Below, piece by piece: positions 13,301 to 25,500 of a stretch of DNA of 63,009 nt. This DNA is from Acanthamoeba castellanii str. Neff (Eukaryota > Discosea > Longamoebia > Acanthamoebidae): the NCBI RefSeq assembly GCF_000313135.1, contig NW_004457638.1:218590-281598 (forward strand), given 5' to 3'. Every line of letters begins with the position of its first letter. Position 1 is the stretch's first letter. The notes below the pieces were generated by a model that was not told where the DNA came from, did no database searches, and was given only the letters and a program-made list of their open reading frames with translations. The position numbers and the translations under genes are program-made.

Positions 13301-16300
13301 ATCGCGCTGCAGAAGGCCCGGACGCTGCACCGAGCGCGGCAAACCGCGGAGCTTCCCCCGGCACAGACCGGCAAGGCCAAGTCCTCCAAGGAAAAGAGCA
13401 CAGCTAAACCGGCCGTACGTCACGCCGCTCCTCCTCCTCCTCCGTTGTTGTTTTCACCTTGCGGATTTCCCTTGCTCAACGAGGTGTTACAACACTTGGC
13501 TCCCACACGTTATTCCTTCTCCACCCACAGGCCAAAGCGGGCGAGAGCAAGCCCTTTGACCGGCTCCCCTCCGGCCATCCACTGTTTGCTCGGCTGTTCG
13601 AGCTACTCGTTGGCAAGCCGCGCCGGATCGGCCATTGGCTCGGGCTGGCGGAACAAGCGATCAACACCATCTACGCTCTCGCACAGGCGCCCGACGTGAT
13701 CTGCGCCAGCGTCATCAAGAGCCTTGCTGCGCTCGCTTTCGACTCTTCGGACGACAACGCCGACGACGGAGACAACGCTGATGATGTTGGCTCGAGCGGT
13801 GCCAATTCGGGAATGGTCCAGACCACAGGCGAAGCGTTGAGCCGCCTTCTTCTGGTGCTCGGGCACGTCTCCCTCAAGCAGCTCATCCACATGGAGCAGG
13901 CCCAGGCCGAAATCCACCGGAGACGTCAGAGTCCGTCCTCGCGCCCCAGCTGTACGCCAGACCCTCCAGCTCTAGCGCACTTTGCTTGGCTGACTGATCG
14001 AGCACAGCTAATCTCAGCTGATCTCCCCTCATCGGTAAAACGGTTGGTGTGCGTGTGTTGTGGCGCCCTAGCGCGCAAGGGGGGTCAGGAGGCGATCGAG
14101 CTGGAGCTGGGCGTGGGCATGGCCGGTGATGACGAACGCGACGTCGAATATATCCAGCACCTGATCGAGCACGAAGTGGTGACCGCCAACCTTCTCGGAA
14201 CCTACCAGCCGCTCATACACTACATCTGCACGAGCTCCACACCGGTATGCAGTCCCCCGGTGCATCATTGAGCGCGCGTGTGTCGTGTGTGTCGCCCGCA
14301 TGCGTCTGACTCTCGACGACCTTGCAGCAGGGCGGCCTGGTGCGGGAGTGTGCGATTCTGGCGCTTTGCAAGTACATGTGCGTGTCGTCGTCGTTTTGCG
14401 AGAAGAACCTGCAGCTGCTCTTCTCGCTCCTGTCGTCGCGGAGAAGGGAGGACCACTTTGAGGGAAGCCAGCGCCTGCGGGCCAACATCATCGTGGCGGT
14501 GGGTGACCTCGCCTTCCGCTTCCCCAACCTGCTCGAGCCGTGGACCAAGCACATCTACCGCCCCCTCTCCGTACGCCCCACCCCATCTCGAATGGATGCC
14601 TACAGAGAAACAACCTCACTAGCAATCCCCGCCCGCGACCACGCCACGCACGCGCTCATGCACCGTCGCACACGCACAGGACAAATCGATGAAGGTGAGG
14701 CGGAACGCGGTCATGGTCCTCACACATCTGGTACGTGTGCGCCCCTCCCCCCAATTCAAAGCTCAACGCCGCACTCATATTGATCTGGAACCTGGCCCAT
14801 TCCACGTGACTACCAGATCCTGAATGACATGGTTAAGGTGAAGGCCTACATCGCCGACCTGGCGCTGTGCGTTCACGACGCGGACGCGACCATCGCTCGC
14901 ATGTCGCGGCTCTTCTTCCACGAGCTCTCGCAGAAAGGTGCGTGGGCGCCACCACACCTTCCCGGTGCGCAGTCACTCAAAACCTGTTGTGGTCGTTCCC
15001 ATGTCGTTGTGGTCACAGGCGCTGCGATCTACAACATCATCCCCGACGTACTGAGTCGCCTCTCCGCCGCCGAGAGCGTGGACTCAGACATGTTCAAGCG
15101 AGTGATGAAGCACCTCCTCTCCCTCATCGAAAAGGTAAGGGGTACGCCCTCATCCACACACCTTTTCCCTTCGCTCATTTGTTGGTCTCACGAAACTCTC
15201 TCTCTCTCTCTATGTTCGATCCACACATCAGGAAAAGCAATCGGAGAGCCTCATGGAGAAGCTCTGCCATCGCCTCCGCACGGCCAAAGGTACAAAGTCG
15301 CTCCTCGCATTCCGCATTCCGCATATGTCTATGTCTCCACCTTGGAGCATTGCGCCTCACTGTGTGTGGCGCATGCGTGGCTCCACCAGAGGAGGAACAG
15401 GAGGACATTGCCTACTGCCTCACGCTCCTGAACTACAGCGAGAAGGCCTTGCGCCGCCTAATCGAGCTGGAGAAGTGCTACTCGGCTGCCCTGATCAACC
15501 CCGGGGTGCTCGACCACTTCTTCGTTCTTGTCGGCAAGGCACGCACTTCATTCGCCCCATCTCCACCCCAAGGGCTCTTTCTAGAGAGAAAGCAAAACAG
15601 CTCACCTGCCGTGTCGGCATGATGAATTCCAGGGGAGGAAGTTTGGGGCCAAGGGCGAACAGCGGGCGGTGGCCGAAGAGCTGGAGAAGAAGCTCGCCGA
15701 GATCGTCGCCAAGAATGCGGGCGACCAAGACGACGCCGAGACCGCCCCCGCCGACATGAAACAAGAGGAAGACGAGGATGATGAAGAGCAGGACGACGAA
15801 GAAGAGCAGGATGAGGATGCCCATCAGGAGCACAACGGCGACGATGACGATGGCGACGAAGAGGTGGATAAGAAGAAGAAGAAGGTGATGACGATGAAGA
15901 AGAACACGAAGACATCTGCCAAGGTCAAAGAGGAGCCACGCACGACCAAGCAGCGCACGACGAGGAGGGCGGCCGGTGCGACCACCGCCACTACGACGAC
16001 GCGTGGCAGGAAGCTCCCGCTCGTCAAGTCAGCAGCCAGCAGGGCGGCAGTCAAGAAGGAGGCCACCAAGAAGCCAACAACAACGAGGCGCCAGGCCGCC
16101 ACCAAGGGACGTGCCACCAAAGAGTCGCAACGAGAAGAGGAGGAAGAGGAGGAGGAGGAGGAAGACGATGAGACCGAAGAAGAAGAAGAGGAAGACGACG
16201 AGACCGAAGAAAGCGACGACGACGAAGAGGAGAAGACGAAGGGCAAGAAGGGACGCCACCAGGCCAAGAAGAGGCAGCCTGCTGATGATGATGACGACGA

Positions 16301-16370
16301 CGATGACGAGGACGACGATGATGACGAGGACGTCTTTGATGGCCTCGATTCGACTGATTCAGACAAGTGA
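10354..16370 (+). CDS. NCAPD2: Condensin complex subunit 1 (CAP-D2)
   Basis: This is the HEAT-repeat non-SMC subunit of condensin I, needed for mitotic chromosome compaction. Many short exons encode an N-terminus starting MRDFLLPIHPEGLL, the NALKMYSFLL segment (about 10835), NQLTRMASMLLHLAVRYEHFGP (about 11345), YSLRNGIVLMIGRILHLG (about 11775), and ELQAKAVGLAGERLRDKAVQVRKNALRLL (about 12150). The conserved Cnd1 core is at about 14330-15130: RECAILALCKYM, RANIIVAVGDLAFRFPN, DKSMKVRRNAVMVLTHL, ILNDMVKVKAYIADLA and AIYNIIPDVLSRL. ILNDMVKVK points to D2 rather than D3. The last exon (15633-16370) is an alternating acidic and Lys/Arg-rich tail ending FDGLDSTDSDK. One intron (15539-15632) uses a GC donor. 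Confidence 0.95.
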
Positions 16371-16535
16371 CCACGTGTAGAAAAATGCCGTTTATCTCAA
16401 AAAAGAGGAAAAGAACAAAATTCCAAAAGAAAGAAAGAAAACAACATAAATTCAGAAAGAAAGTGAATCAAAGAAAGAAAGCGACGGTCACCCTCTCGGC
16501 CGCTAAGAAGATCAAACTTGTAATCATCAGCGAGC

Positions 16536-19073
16536 ATGGACTACGACGCGCTCAGGAGGCGCCTCCAAAAGGAGGAGGAAGAGGCCATGGAGAGGGACGA
16601 AGACGAAGAGGAGGACGCCGAGGACGAAGTGCCGGGCGGGCTGATCGGCCTCGACCTGTTTTCGCTGGGGCGGGTGGCCGCCTTCGACTCGCCCGCGGAC
16701 CGTGACCAGTTCGTGGCCCAGCTGCGCCGCGTGTGGCGTCGCCACCGGACGCGCCTCGCCGCCGCTGCCGCCACCAAATCCGCCACCGTCGGAGATGGAG
16801 ATGGAAATGGAAAGGGGCGAGAGATGGAGAGCAGCGACGAAGATGACGACAACACCAAAGAAGAAGAAGGAGGAGATGAAGAAGAGGGGGAAGGAGACAG
16901 CAAGCAGCAGCAGCAGCAGCGGACGAGGAAGGGCCTCGAGAGTCGGAGGGAGAGGAGGCAGCACGCCGCCTTCCTCCGGCAGCTGGTCGGGCAGTACCGC
17001 CGCTACGCCGCCCGCCCCACCCCTCCGCCCTCCGCCCCAGCCGCCCCCCTCTCGCCCACTCCGTATGCCCCCCCCCTTGCGTCGCTTTCGTTCTTTGTCG
17101 CAGGCGATCATGGTGCTGATGATGGGCCGGTACCGAACCAGGGGCCAGAGCCACCACCAACAGCAGCAGCAGCAGCAGCACGAGTTCTCGCTGTCGTCGA
17201 TCCTGTCGGCGATCGAGGAGGAGGGGGAAGGCGGCGGCAATGGAAGTAGCGCCAATGGAAGCGGCGGGCGGCAGCTTCGGAAGCGGAAGGTGAGCGGGGA
17301 GGCGTGGAGCCTGCCCGTGCAGTCCCTCGTGGGGGACGCCTCATCGCCGTCGTCGTCTTCGAAGAAGGCCAAGGCCGCGGCGTCGTCTTCTTCGTCGGCC
17401 ACGTCGTCTCCCGCACTCGGATCATCGGCCCCGCTCCCGCCGGGCTCGCCGCCCACGCGCTCCGAGAAGCGCCTCAGCCGCTACCGCAGCGCACCCTCCA
17501 AAGTACCTCTCGTGTGTCGTGTCGAGTGTGTGTCGTGTGCCGTGTTGTGTGTGTGTCGCGTTGCAACAAAGACTGATGTGCGTCGTGTGCGGCGACAGGC
17601 ATTGCTGGAGCGGATGGAGATGGCGCAGGAGCTCCGCATGTTTCTGCTGTTCCGCTCGCCCCTGCCCCGCATCCCGGACGCGGCCACGGCCGCCTTCCTG
17701 CCCTCCACCGGCCCCGGCGAGGGCGAGAGCACCGACCACGTGCTCACCGAGTACTACGTGGTGGGTCCCACCGGCACCGTCTACTCCATCAAGCTCACCA
17801 ACCTGCCCTCCTGCAACTGCCCCGACAACACCAAGGCACGTCCGTCCGTGCGACACACGACACGACACGCACGCACGCGACACGCACGACACGCACGACA
17901 CACACGACACGCACGACACGACACGCACGACACAGCTCCTGATGGGCCATGGGTGGCGCGTGTGCAGGGCCATCACTGCATCCACATCCTGTTCGTGCTG
18001 CTCAAGGTGCTCAAGGTGTCCCCCTCGGACCCCATACTCTACCAGCGCGCCCTCCTCACCTCCGAGGTAACGCACCAGTCACCGCCCGCCGCCTGTCACC
18101 ACGACCACCTACAATCCCCGTTTTTTGTATGGACTCATCGGAGTGCGGGGAGCGTGCAGCTGGAGGGCATCTACAAGAGCGCACCGCTCGCGCCCGCCCA
18201 GGCCTACGCCCGCCGCAAGGCCTCGTCGTCGTCGTCGTCTTCTTCGGCAGCGGACCAGGACCTCCGCTCTCAGTGGTACTGTGCCCTCCTTTGCCTCCGT
18301 TCTATCTATCTTATTATTATAAGATAGATAAAATAATACGTAATATTTTATAATACTATTATAAGATACATATTATATTACTATTGCTGTCCAGCGGGAT
18401 TTGCTACGAGGCCCTGGCGGGCAAAGCGGAGGAGCTGGTGTCGTGCAAGGACAGCTGCAACTACTGCTTCCACGCCCAGTGCTTCCACCGCTACTGCTCC
18501 ACCCACCTCAGCCTCAACGCACACTCCACCTCTCCGGTACATGTCTGTCTCCCCGCCAATCGGCAGCTCTCTCTTTTTCTTTTTAGGTCCGATTGTTACA
18601 CTGCAACGTACGTACCTTGGATCTAATTTTTCCATCGCCGCCGCCGCCACGCACAGCTGGCGCGGGCTGCGGGCTCGACGGTGGCGTGCCCCGTGTGTTT
18701 CACCTCGTGGGTGGTGCCCCCGGCATCGGGCTCCCCCGGGGCGCCACCGGCCGTGATCACGGCCGTCGCTGCCGTCGCGCCGGTCGCGGTCGCGGTCTCT
18801 GGGCAGCCGACGTCTCCAATCGCGGCCGCCGGTGCGCCTGGTCCGACAGCGGCCAGTCCGAGCACCGCCGCCGCCGCCGATGTGGCCAATGGCCAGCAGC
18901 AGCAGCAGCCTGCAGACGCCGACGCTTCAGTGTCGGGTGATGTCAAGCAGGAACCCGCCGGAGAGGAGAAAACAGAAGAAGGCGAGAAGAAGAAGGTGGA
19001 GGTGGAAATGGAGATGGAGATGGAAAAGGAGGAGAAGCAGCCAGAAGGGGAGATCGCGGAAGCCAAACAATGA
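16536..19073 (+). CDS. SWIM-RING zinc finger protein, putative E3 ubiquitin ligase
   Basis: The protein has an acidic N-terminus (MDYDALRRRLQKEEEEAMERDED...), Gln and Ser runs, and a coiled or disordered middle. A SWIM zinc finger follows (CNCPDNTK then GHHCIHILFVLLKVLKV, exons around 17600-17835 and 17968-18066), then a RING-like module beginning CGICYEAL after the splice into 18395, followed by SCKDSCNYCFHAQCFHRYC and CPVCFTSW. This SWIM-then-RING order matches the ZSWIM2/MEX type of E3 ligase. The tail is Ala/Pro-rich, then Glu/Lys-rich. The intron near 16986-17103 has no strong donor, so its border is uncertain. The SWIM-splitting intron (17836-17967) has a GC donor. The 3' end faces the CLASRP-like gene, 59 bp away. 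Confidence 0.82.
18303..18330. repeat. Perfect 12-bp hairpin in AT-rich intron
   Basis: The arms TATCTATCTTAT and ATAAGATAGATA are exact reverse complements around a 4-base loop. They lie in a strikingly AT-rich intron between the SWIM and RING exons. Transcribed, this would form a stable stem close to the donor site. Confidence 0.9.
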
Positions 19074-19132
19074 AAGTTATGTTCATATCTTTTTCGAACA
19101 CGCCACAGCAGCAAGACCAGCACCCTCCCGCG

Positions 19133-22100
19133 CTAGGGCCGGGGAGGAGTGCGCCTGCGCCTGGCCGGACTTCTCGAGCGGCTCCTCCGCCCACGGCCCC
19201 GCGACCGGCTGCGGCTGCGCGAGGGTGTGCGCTGGCGACGACCGCGGCTGCGGCTGCGGCTGCGCGAGCGTCTGCTCGGGGACGTACTACGGCTCCTCCT
19301 GCGGCCGCCGCCTCCTCCTCGTCCTCTCGACCGACTCCTCGAGCTCGAGCGGCGCCTCCTCTCTCTGTCGCGGCTGCGGCTGCGTGACCTGGGGCTCCGA
19401 TCACGGCGGCGACCACGGCTGCGTGATCTGCTGCGGCTCGGGCTGCGACTGCGGCGGCTGCGCACGCGGCGCGGGGGGCTCCGCGATCGGGAGCGGGAGG
19501 GCGAGCGGGAGCGCTTGTTGCCGGCGCTGCTGCCCATCGAGTCCCGGCGCGACGACGACGACGAGAGGGCGGACGAAGGGCGGACGGGCTGGTTGCGGTA
19601 GAGGTCCCGCATCAGCTCCTCCTTCTCCCGCTCCTCCTTCTTACGGTCCTCCGTCACCTTGTCCTGCTCGACTGCGCGCGGCCAACCGACCATTGACCAT
19701 CATCATCATCATTTTTAGTTTGTGTGTGATCGGGTGTGTGGGTGAGCCAACGATTCGAGTGTGCGTGTTATGTGGTGTGTGGTGAAGGAGCGCGTGTGTG
19801 TCGTACTCTGCTTGTTGAGCTTCTGGCGCATGAGCCGCTTGAGCCGATCCTGGGGCGTCTCCTTCTTCGGAACCGCCGACTTGGCCTCCTTCGCCGGCGT
19901 GGTCTGCTGTTTCGCGGGTGTCGTCCCCTCCTCTGAGCACCACCACCACCACCACGACACACCCCACAGACGACAACAACGACCACGCCGACGACGGTGG
20001 TGAGATGTACAGCGGCGCTCACACAACACAGCAGCTGCCCAGCGTCGAATCGAACCTTTGTCGCGGCCCTGCGTCGAATCCCTGCGCGACCGCTCTTCCA
20101 ACCCGCGCTTCTCGCCCCTGAATGGTGTGCAGTGTGTGTGTGTCGTGTCGTGTCGTGTGTGTGTGTTGTGTGTGTTGTGTGTGTTGTGTGTCAGCATGAT
20201 GCCCAAAACGCGAAAAGCGAATACATATAAATGGGGGGTGGGGGGCGGTGACGTACGGGGCGCCGTGGTTGTACTTGAGGTCGATCTCCTGGGCCAGGCG
20301 CCAGCGATCGGCCGGGGTGAGGGCCAGGCTCTTCTCCGGCGTGATGGCCTCCCTCTTCTGCTGCCCCTCCCGCTCCTCCACGTCCCCCTCCAGCTTCCTG
20401 CCCACGTCCACACGATGCACACGACACGCAACACGCAACACGACACACACGACACACGACACACACGTCAGCCGCCAGTCCAGAGAGTAACAAGCGAGAG
20501 AGGTGTACGAGAGGACGCGGGGAGGAGTGGTCGGCATGAAGGCCGCGGTGGACGACGACGACGAAGAAGACGAGTCGAGGGCGAATTCGGTGATGTACTC
20601 CTTGCGCTCCTCGTCGCCCTCGCCCTCGCCGCTGTCGCTGTCGGAGGAGATGCCGCGGCGCGGGCTCCACCCACCGCCGTCGGCGGAGCGGTAGTCGTCG
20701 TAGGTGGGCGAGTGGCGGCGGCTGTAGGCGGCCGTGGGTCGGTGCTGCTCCCCGGCGCGCAGGGGGTCGGTCTTCTCGAGCAGCCGCTGGAACTTGAGCC
20801 TCCGCCTCTCCTTCCGCGGAAGTTGTTTCTTTTCGATCGAAAAAAAAAGAAAAGAAAAAAGGAGAAGATCATTCGTCAGAAAACAATATTTTCGCGCCTG
20901 CCGTGTCGTGTGTGGTGCGTGTGTGGTGTCGGGGGGGGGGACGTGTACGACTTCGCTCTTGGCTTCGTGTTCCTTCTCGACGCGCTGCTGGTCGCGGAGG
21001 TCGCGCGAGCGGAACTTGTAGTAGTCCCTGATGCCGAAGCGCGCCCCGAGGGCGTTCCAAGTCTGTCGCTCCTCGCGCTCCCTCGCCCGCCGCTCCTTCT
21101 CCCGCTCCGCCTCCCGCTCCCGCCACTCGCGCCGGCTCACCCCCGCCGTCGCCTGCTGCTGCTGCTGGGGCTCCCTCGACCCCTCCGCCCCCGGGGCCGC
21201 CGCCGCCGGAGCCGTCACTGCCGCAGTTGCCGGCGCCGCTGGGGTGTGAGCCGAGGCGGAGGGGGTGACGACCTGCTCGCCGTAGTCGAGGCCCACGTTG
21301 CTGTAGTCGGTGGCGCGCTGCTGCTGCTGCTGCTGCTGCTGGGACTGCTGGGACTGGTCGTGCGGCGCGCGGGCGTAGAAGCTGCGGTCGTCGCTGTACT
21401 CCTTCTGGGTGGGGAGGAGGTAGTTGGCCTTCTCGTCGATCTGCCTCGCCACCATGGCCACCGCCTCGTGCTCCGTGCCTGCCCCCCCCACAGCGACACT
21501 GGTAAGCTACAACCGCACACGCACACGCCACATCGCACGCGCATGCGCACACGCGAGGAGGAGCGTACGTGGCGCGCTGCCGTGGGTGTTCTCGACGAGC
21601 ATGTAGAAGCGTTCGTAGTTGAGGGCGTCAACGAGCTCCCGCTCCTCCTCTGTTTCCTCGATGGCCGCACGCACGGCCGCCGTCGGCGCCGCCGGGATGA
21701 TGTCGATCAGCGCCCGCCCATCGAACCTGAGTGCAACACGACACCACACACACACACCGATTGGGCGCCCAATGTATGTGTGGCACGCGAGGCATGTGAG
21801 CACACGTGCTTGACCTCCCCGCCACCCTCTCAGCCACGATGCGCGTGCGTGTGCGGTTGTGCGTGTGTCGTGTGTCGGTGCGTGTCAATTCAACGAAATG
21901 TGTACCGACCGGTCCACCAGCAGGTCCGAGCCCTCCTTCCACGGCATCCTTTTTGGTCGTTCGCCGACGCCCGACACAGCGCAGGTCAGCCTTGGTATGT
22001 GTGACGTGGTTTGTATTTGGGGGGGCGTACAGGCTGTCGCCGGCTTCGAGGAGGCGGTACTGGGCCGTGTCGTAGTTGACGCTCGCCGGCAGCCCCACCA

Positions 22101-22315
22101 CACTGAACGCCCGCATCGGATCGCCGAACTGGAATGGAATTCGGCCATTTAGCGGCTGATCATCAGGACATGGTACGATGGAACTGGGTTGGTGATGGGA
22201 AGAGGGGGGACAACACCTTTTCGGCAAAGTAAGCCGCCTTGCGTTCAGCACGCTTCTTGTGGTCGTGCATGATGCCCTGGATCTTGCGCTCCTGCTCCCG
22301 ACATGCCTTCCACAT
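19133..22315 (-). CDS. CLASRP/SWAP2-like SR-rich splicing regulator
   Basis: This is probably the homologue of CLASRP (SFRS16), an SR-related nuclear protein that binds CLK kinases and modulates alternative splicing. The minus-strand start MWKACREQERKIQGIMHDHKKRAERK matches the invariant start of that family. Next comes a DRY_EERY-type segment (FDGRALIDIIP...ERELVDALNYERFY, about 21590-21725), then a Gln/Ala-rich linker with a poly-Gln run (about 21310-21345). A basic helix follows (WREREAEREKERRAREREERQ), then RKERRRLKFQRLLEKTDP with a nearby RHSPTYDDYRS motif, and TPQDRLKRLMRQKLNKQ (about 19810-19860). The last exon (19133-19690) is almost entirely Arg-Ser dipeptides. The mRNA faces the SWIM-RING gene tail to tail. 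Confidence 0.88.
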
Positions 22316-22521
22316 GGCTCGCTGCCTTGCTCTCCCCTTGCGAAGATTGTTGCAACAGAGCGTTTTCTTTTTTCCTCTTTCTTTTCCTTTTACAAAGGAG
22401 AAAAAAGAAAAGAACGAAATATGAAGTTGCTGCGAATGCGTGGTGCTACAGGGAGTCACTTGATGGTACATAGGAGAGAGAGGATGTGGAGGACGGTGCC
22501 CACCACTACTCGGCCCCGGAC

Positions 22522-25500
22522 TTAACCAAAGTCGGGAAGGTGGAGCTTGGGCTTGGGCTTCATCTCCTCCCCATTCTCGACCAACGCGGCCGCCTCCTTC
22601 GGCTCCGCCGCTTCAGTCTCCTTCTCCTTCTCCTGCTCCTTCTTGTCGTTTTCCTCCACCGCTGCCTCTTCAACCGTCTTCATGTCCTCAACTGACGCGC
22701 TTCCACTGGCGGCCAGCGCAGCGCCCGGCTGGTGAATGGTGGAAGTAGTGAGCATGGCTCTGGAATGAGCAAAGAACGTTTGCGTGTAGAGGCAGGGGGG
22801 GGGCAACTGCACCTGTTGTTGGAAGAGGGTGCAGCAGGAGGAGATCATCTCGGAGAGGATGGTCTCCTTGAACTGCTTCAGCTCGCTCTGGAGGTGGCGC
22901 TGGGCCTCCTCGCGCTCGGTACGCAGCAGGTCCTGCACCTCCTGCGACTGCACGATCTCGGCCAGCACGGCCTGCCTGAACTCGACGTCCTGCTTGAAGA
23001 GCTTCATGAACTCCTCCTTCACGCCCGCGGGCGTCGACACCGGCGGCGTACTGTAGCCGGTCGACTTGACCGACGCCTGCATGTTTGTTGTCAGCTGACG
23101 ACCGCACACGCACACATTGCACACATGATAGGAGATGGAGGGCGTACGCGTGCGGTGAGGGGGCTGGCGGGGATGAAGGGCGCGGGGGAGGGCGGGGTGG
23201 TGCGTGAGGTGCGGACGGAGGAGGTGCGGGAGATGGTCGACGGCTTGCTGCTGCTGAAGGCCTTCTTCAGCTTCTTGGTCATCGACGGACTGCTGCCCAG
23301 TCCCGACGACGACGAGCCCAGCGTTCCGTCCCGGTTCTCATCGCCTGTTGTAGTTGTTGCACGCCAACTATTAGTTGCCATGCAACACCGGTTCGGAGTT
23401 TGGTATCGTTACCTAGGTCGTCTTGGGTGATTTCGACCGAAGCGGAGTCACCGGAGAAGGACGAGGAGCGCTCGAGGTTGATGGGCGAACCCGAGTGCTG
23501 CGAGCGCCGCTGCTCGATCTTGGTGAGGAGCATGGTCTTGGACGCCGGCCGCTTCGTGCCCAGCTTGGCCGCCAGGATCGTCACCTCCTCCTGCGACAGC
23601 ACGCGCTGCGACGCCAGCCTGCGCGTTCGTGGTAGGTAGCCAGGTTAGTGTGCGGTGACACGTGTGTCGTGTGTCGTGTGTCGTGTCGCGGTACCAGCGC
23701 TGGGCGGTGCCGGAGGGCTGGAGCGACGCGTAGGGGATGGGCTGGTATTGCTGGAATTCGCTGACTTCGGCCGAAATGAGAGAGAACTTCTCGAAGTTGA
23801 TCAGGCCCTGCACCTTGTCCGGCAGCTTCTCGAAATGTTCCGCGATCAGATTCACGAACGCCCCTGCGTAGATCGATGTGGCCACCAACCAACGATTAAA
23901 CATGCATGTCTGATAATAATCACCGCATCAGCCAATCGGGAACGGTGCGACGACGGAGCGTTACCGATGTGAGGAATGCATGGCGGCTGGCTGCGGTGGA
24001 GCTTGTCCTGGAGCTTGGAGAAGTGGTTGTCGGCGTCGATCATGTCCTTCATCTTGTTCACCTTGGCCTTGGTCGTGAACGGCAACCCCTGCGGTACCAT
24101 TCACACGTCGACACTTTCATATTAGAAATGCTCGGCATTCTCCTGTGTGGTAGAGAAAGTGGTGCTTGACGTACGGCCCACATGACCTTGGCCGCGTCGG
24201 AATGCAGGAGGGCGTTGGTGATGTGCACGATCGCGTTGAAGTTGTTGTGTGCCAAGCACTTGTCCGCCACGCGCACCCACTTGGAGATCGCCGCGGTCGC
24301 CGCCTCGGTCGTGTCCTGGTTACATAATAAGTCAGTTAGCCAACCAGCGCCTCCGCGTGGCTCATCAACCCGGCAGATTGAGGTGAGGTTACCTGGCTGA
24401 CGATGGACGCCACCACAATGCCGAACAGGCGCTCGTTGTGCTCGAGCAGAGCGTGGAACTGCGGCGTGTCGGCCTTAGCCGGACCCGCCTCCCCGCGCTT
24501 CACGCATCCCTAGGGTCGAGGAATTCAAACAAGTCACCAGCCTGCTCGCGAGAGGATTCCTTGCATTCCAAGATTGCGGCCAGATGGAGTAGTACGTGCG
24601 CGAGGACTTCGTAAGGCCGGATGGCGTTGTAGAGGCGCTGCTCGGTGAGTGTGAGCTGGCAGGCCAGCTCCTCCGGGTCGACGTCCTGGACGAACGACAA
24701 GCCAGCGCCCTCCCTGGAAAACACACAACGCAGATGTAAGGGCTGAGCTCATTGATGGCCAGTAGTGCGTGAACACGTACTCAGCGCCGACTTTCGCCTC
24801 CGTGGCCGAGTGGTCGGAGAGAGTCTGTCGTCGCGCGGCCTCGTAGCTGTAGCCTCCTGTTCCGCCGAAGGTCGTGCGTGTGCGTGTGCGTGTGCGTGTG
24901 CGTGTGCGGTGTGAGCAGCTGGCGACACATCGCTTCAGGGCTGCAGCGTACCCTCTCGCTGGCGTTGGATGGAGTGCTTGAGCGTGGCGGCGATCTTCTC
25001 CATGCCAGAGTCGGCCATGATGTGGGTGAGGTCGTCCACCTCCTTCATGAAGCGCTCGTCGTCGAGGCAGCGGTGGCTGTAGCGGTCGACCCAGTGCTTG
25101 GCCATGTTGAACACGCGCAGCCGCACGGGCAGGACCTTCGACTGGTGGTAGCGGTCCTGCAGGTCCTTGTTGGCCGTGTCCCGCGGGAGCGGCACCGTGA
25201 ATCGCTTCTTGAGGAGCGCCATCACCTGGTCGCTCGTGCTGAACATGCCGTGCGTCAGCAGGAACGAGTCCACCAGTGCCGGGTCTGTGTTCGCAAACGA
25301 CACACCACACACACACACGACGCACGCGAGGTGAGTGCGACGAAGTTAATGAGGTCAGACACCAGTAGGTAAACGCACCGCAGTAGCGCTCGTTGGTGAG
25401 CTTTTCGATGAGCTTCTCCAGCGTGGCCGTCCGGATGGTGGGCACGGCGCCTTCGATCATCGCCGACACGTCTAATAAAGTGGAATGGGTACAAAAAAAC

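Noticed and set aside
15824..16366. Ser-rich minus-strand frame opposite the condensin C-terminus
   Set aside because: It is the antisense of the acidic GAN/GAC codon tail of CAP-D2.
19149..19601. Arg/Leu-rich plus-strand frame
   Set aside because: It is the antisense of the RS-dipeptide exon of the CLASRP-like gene.
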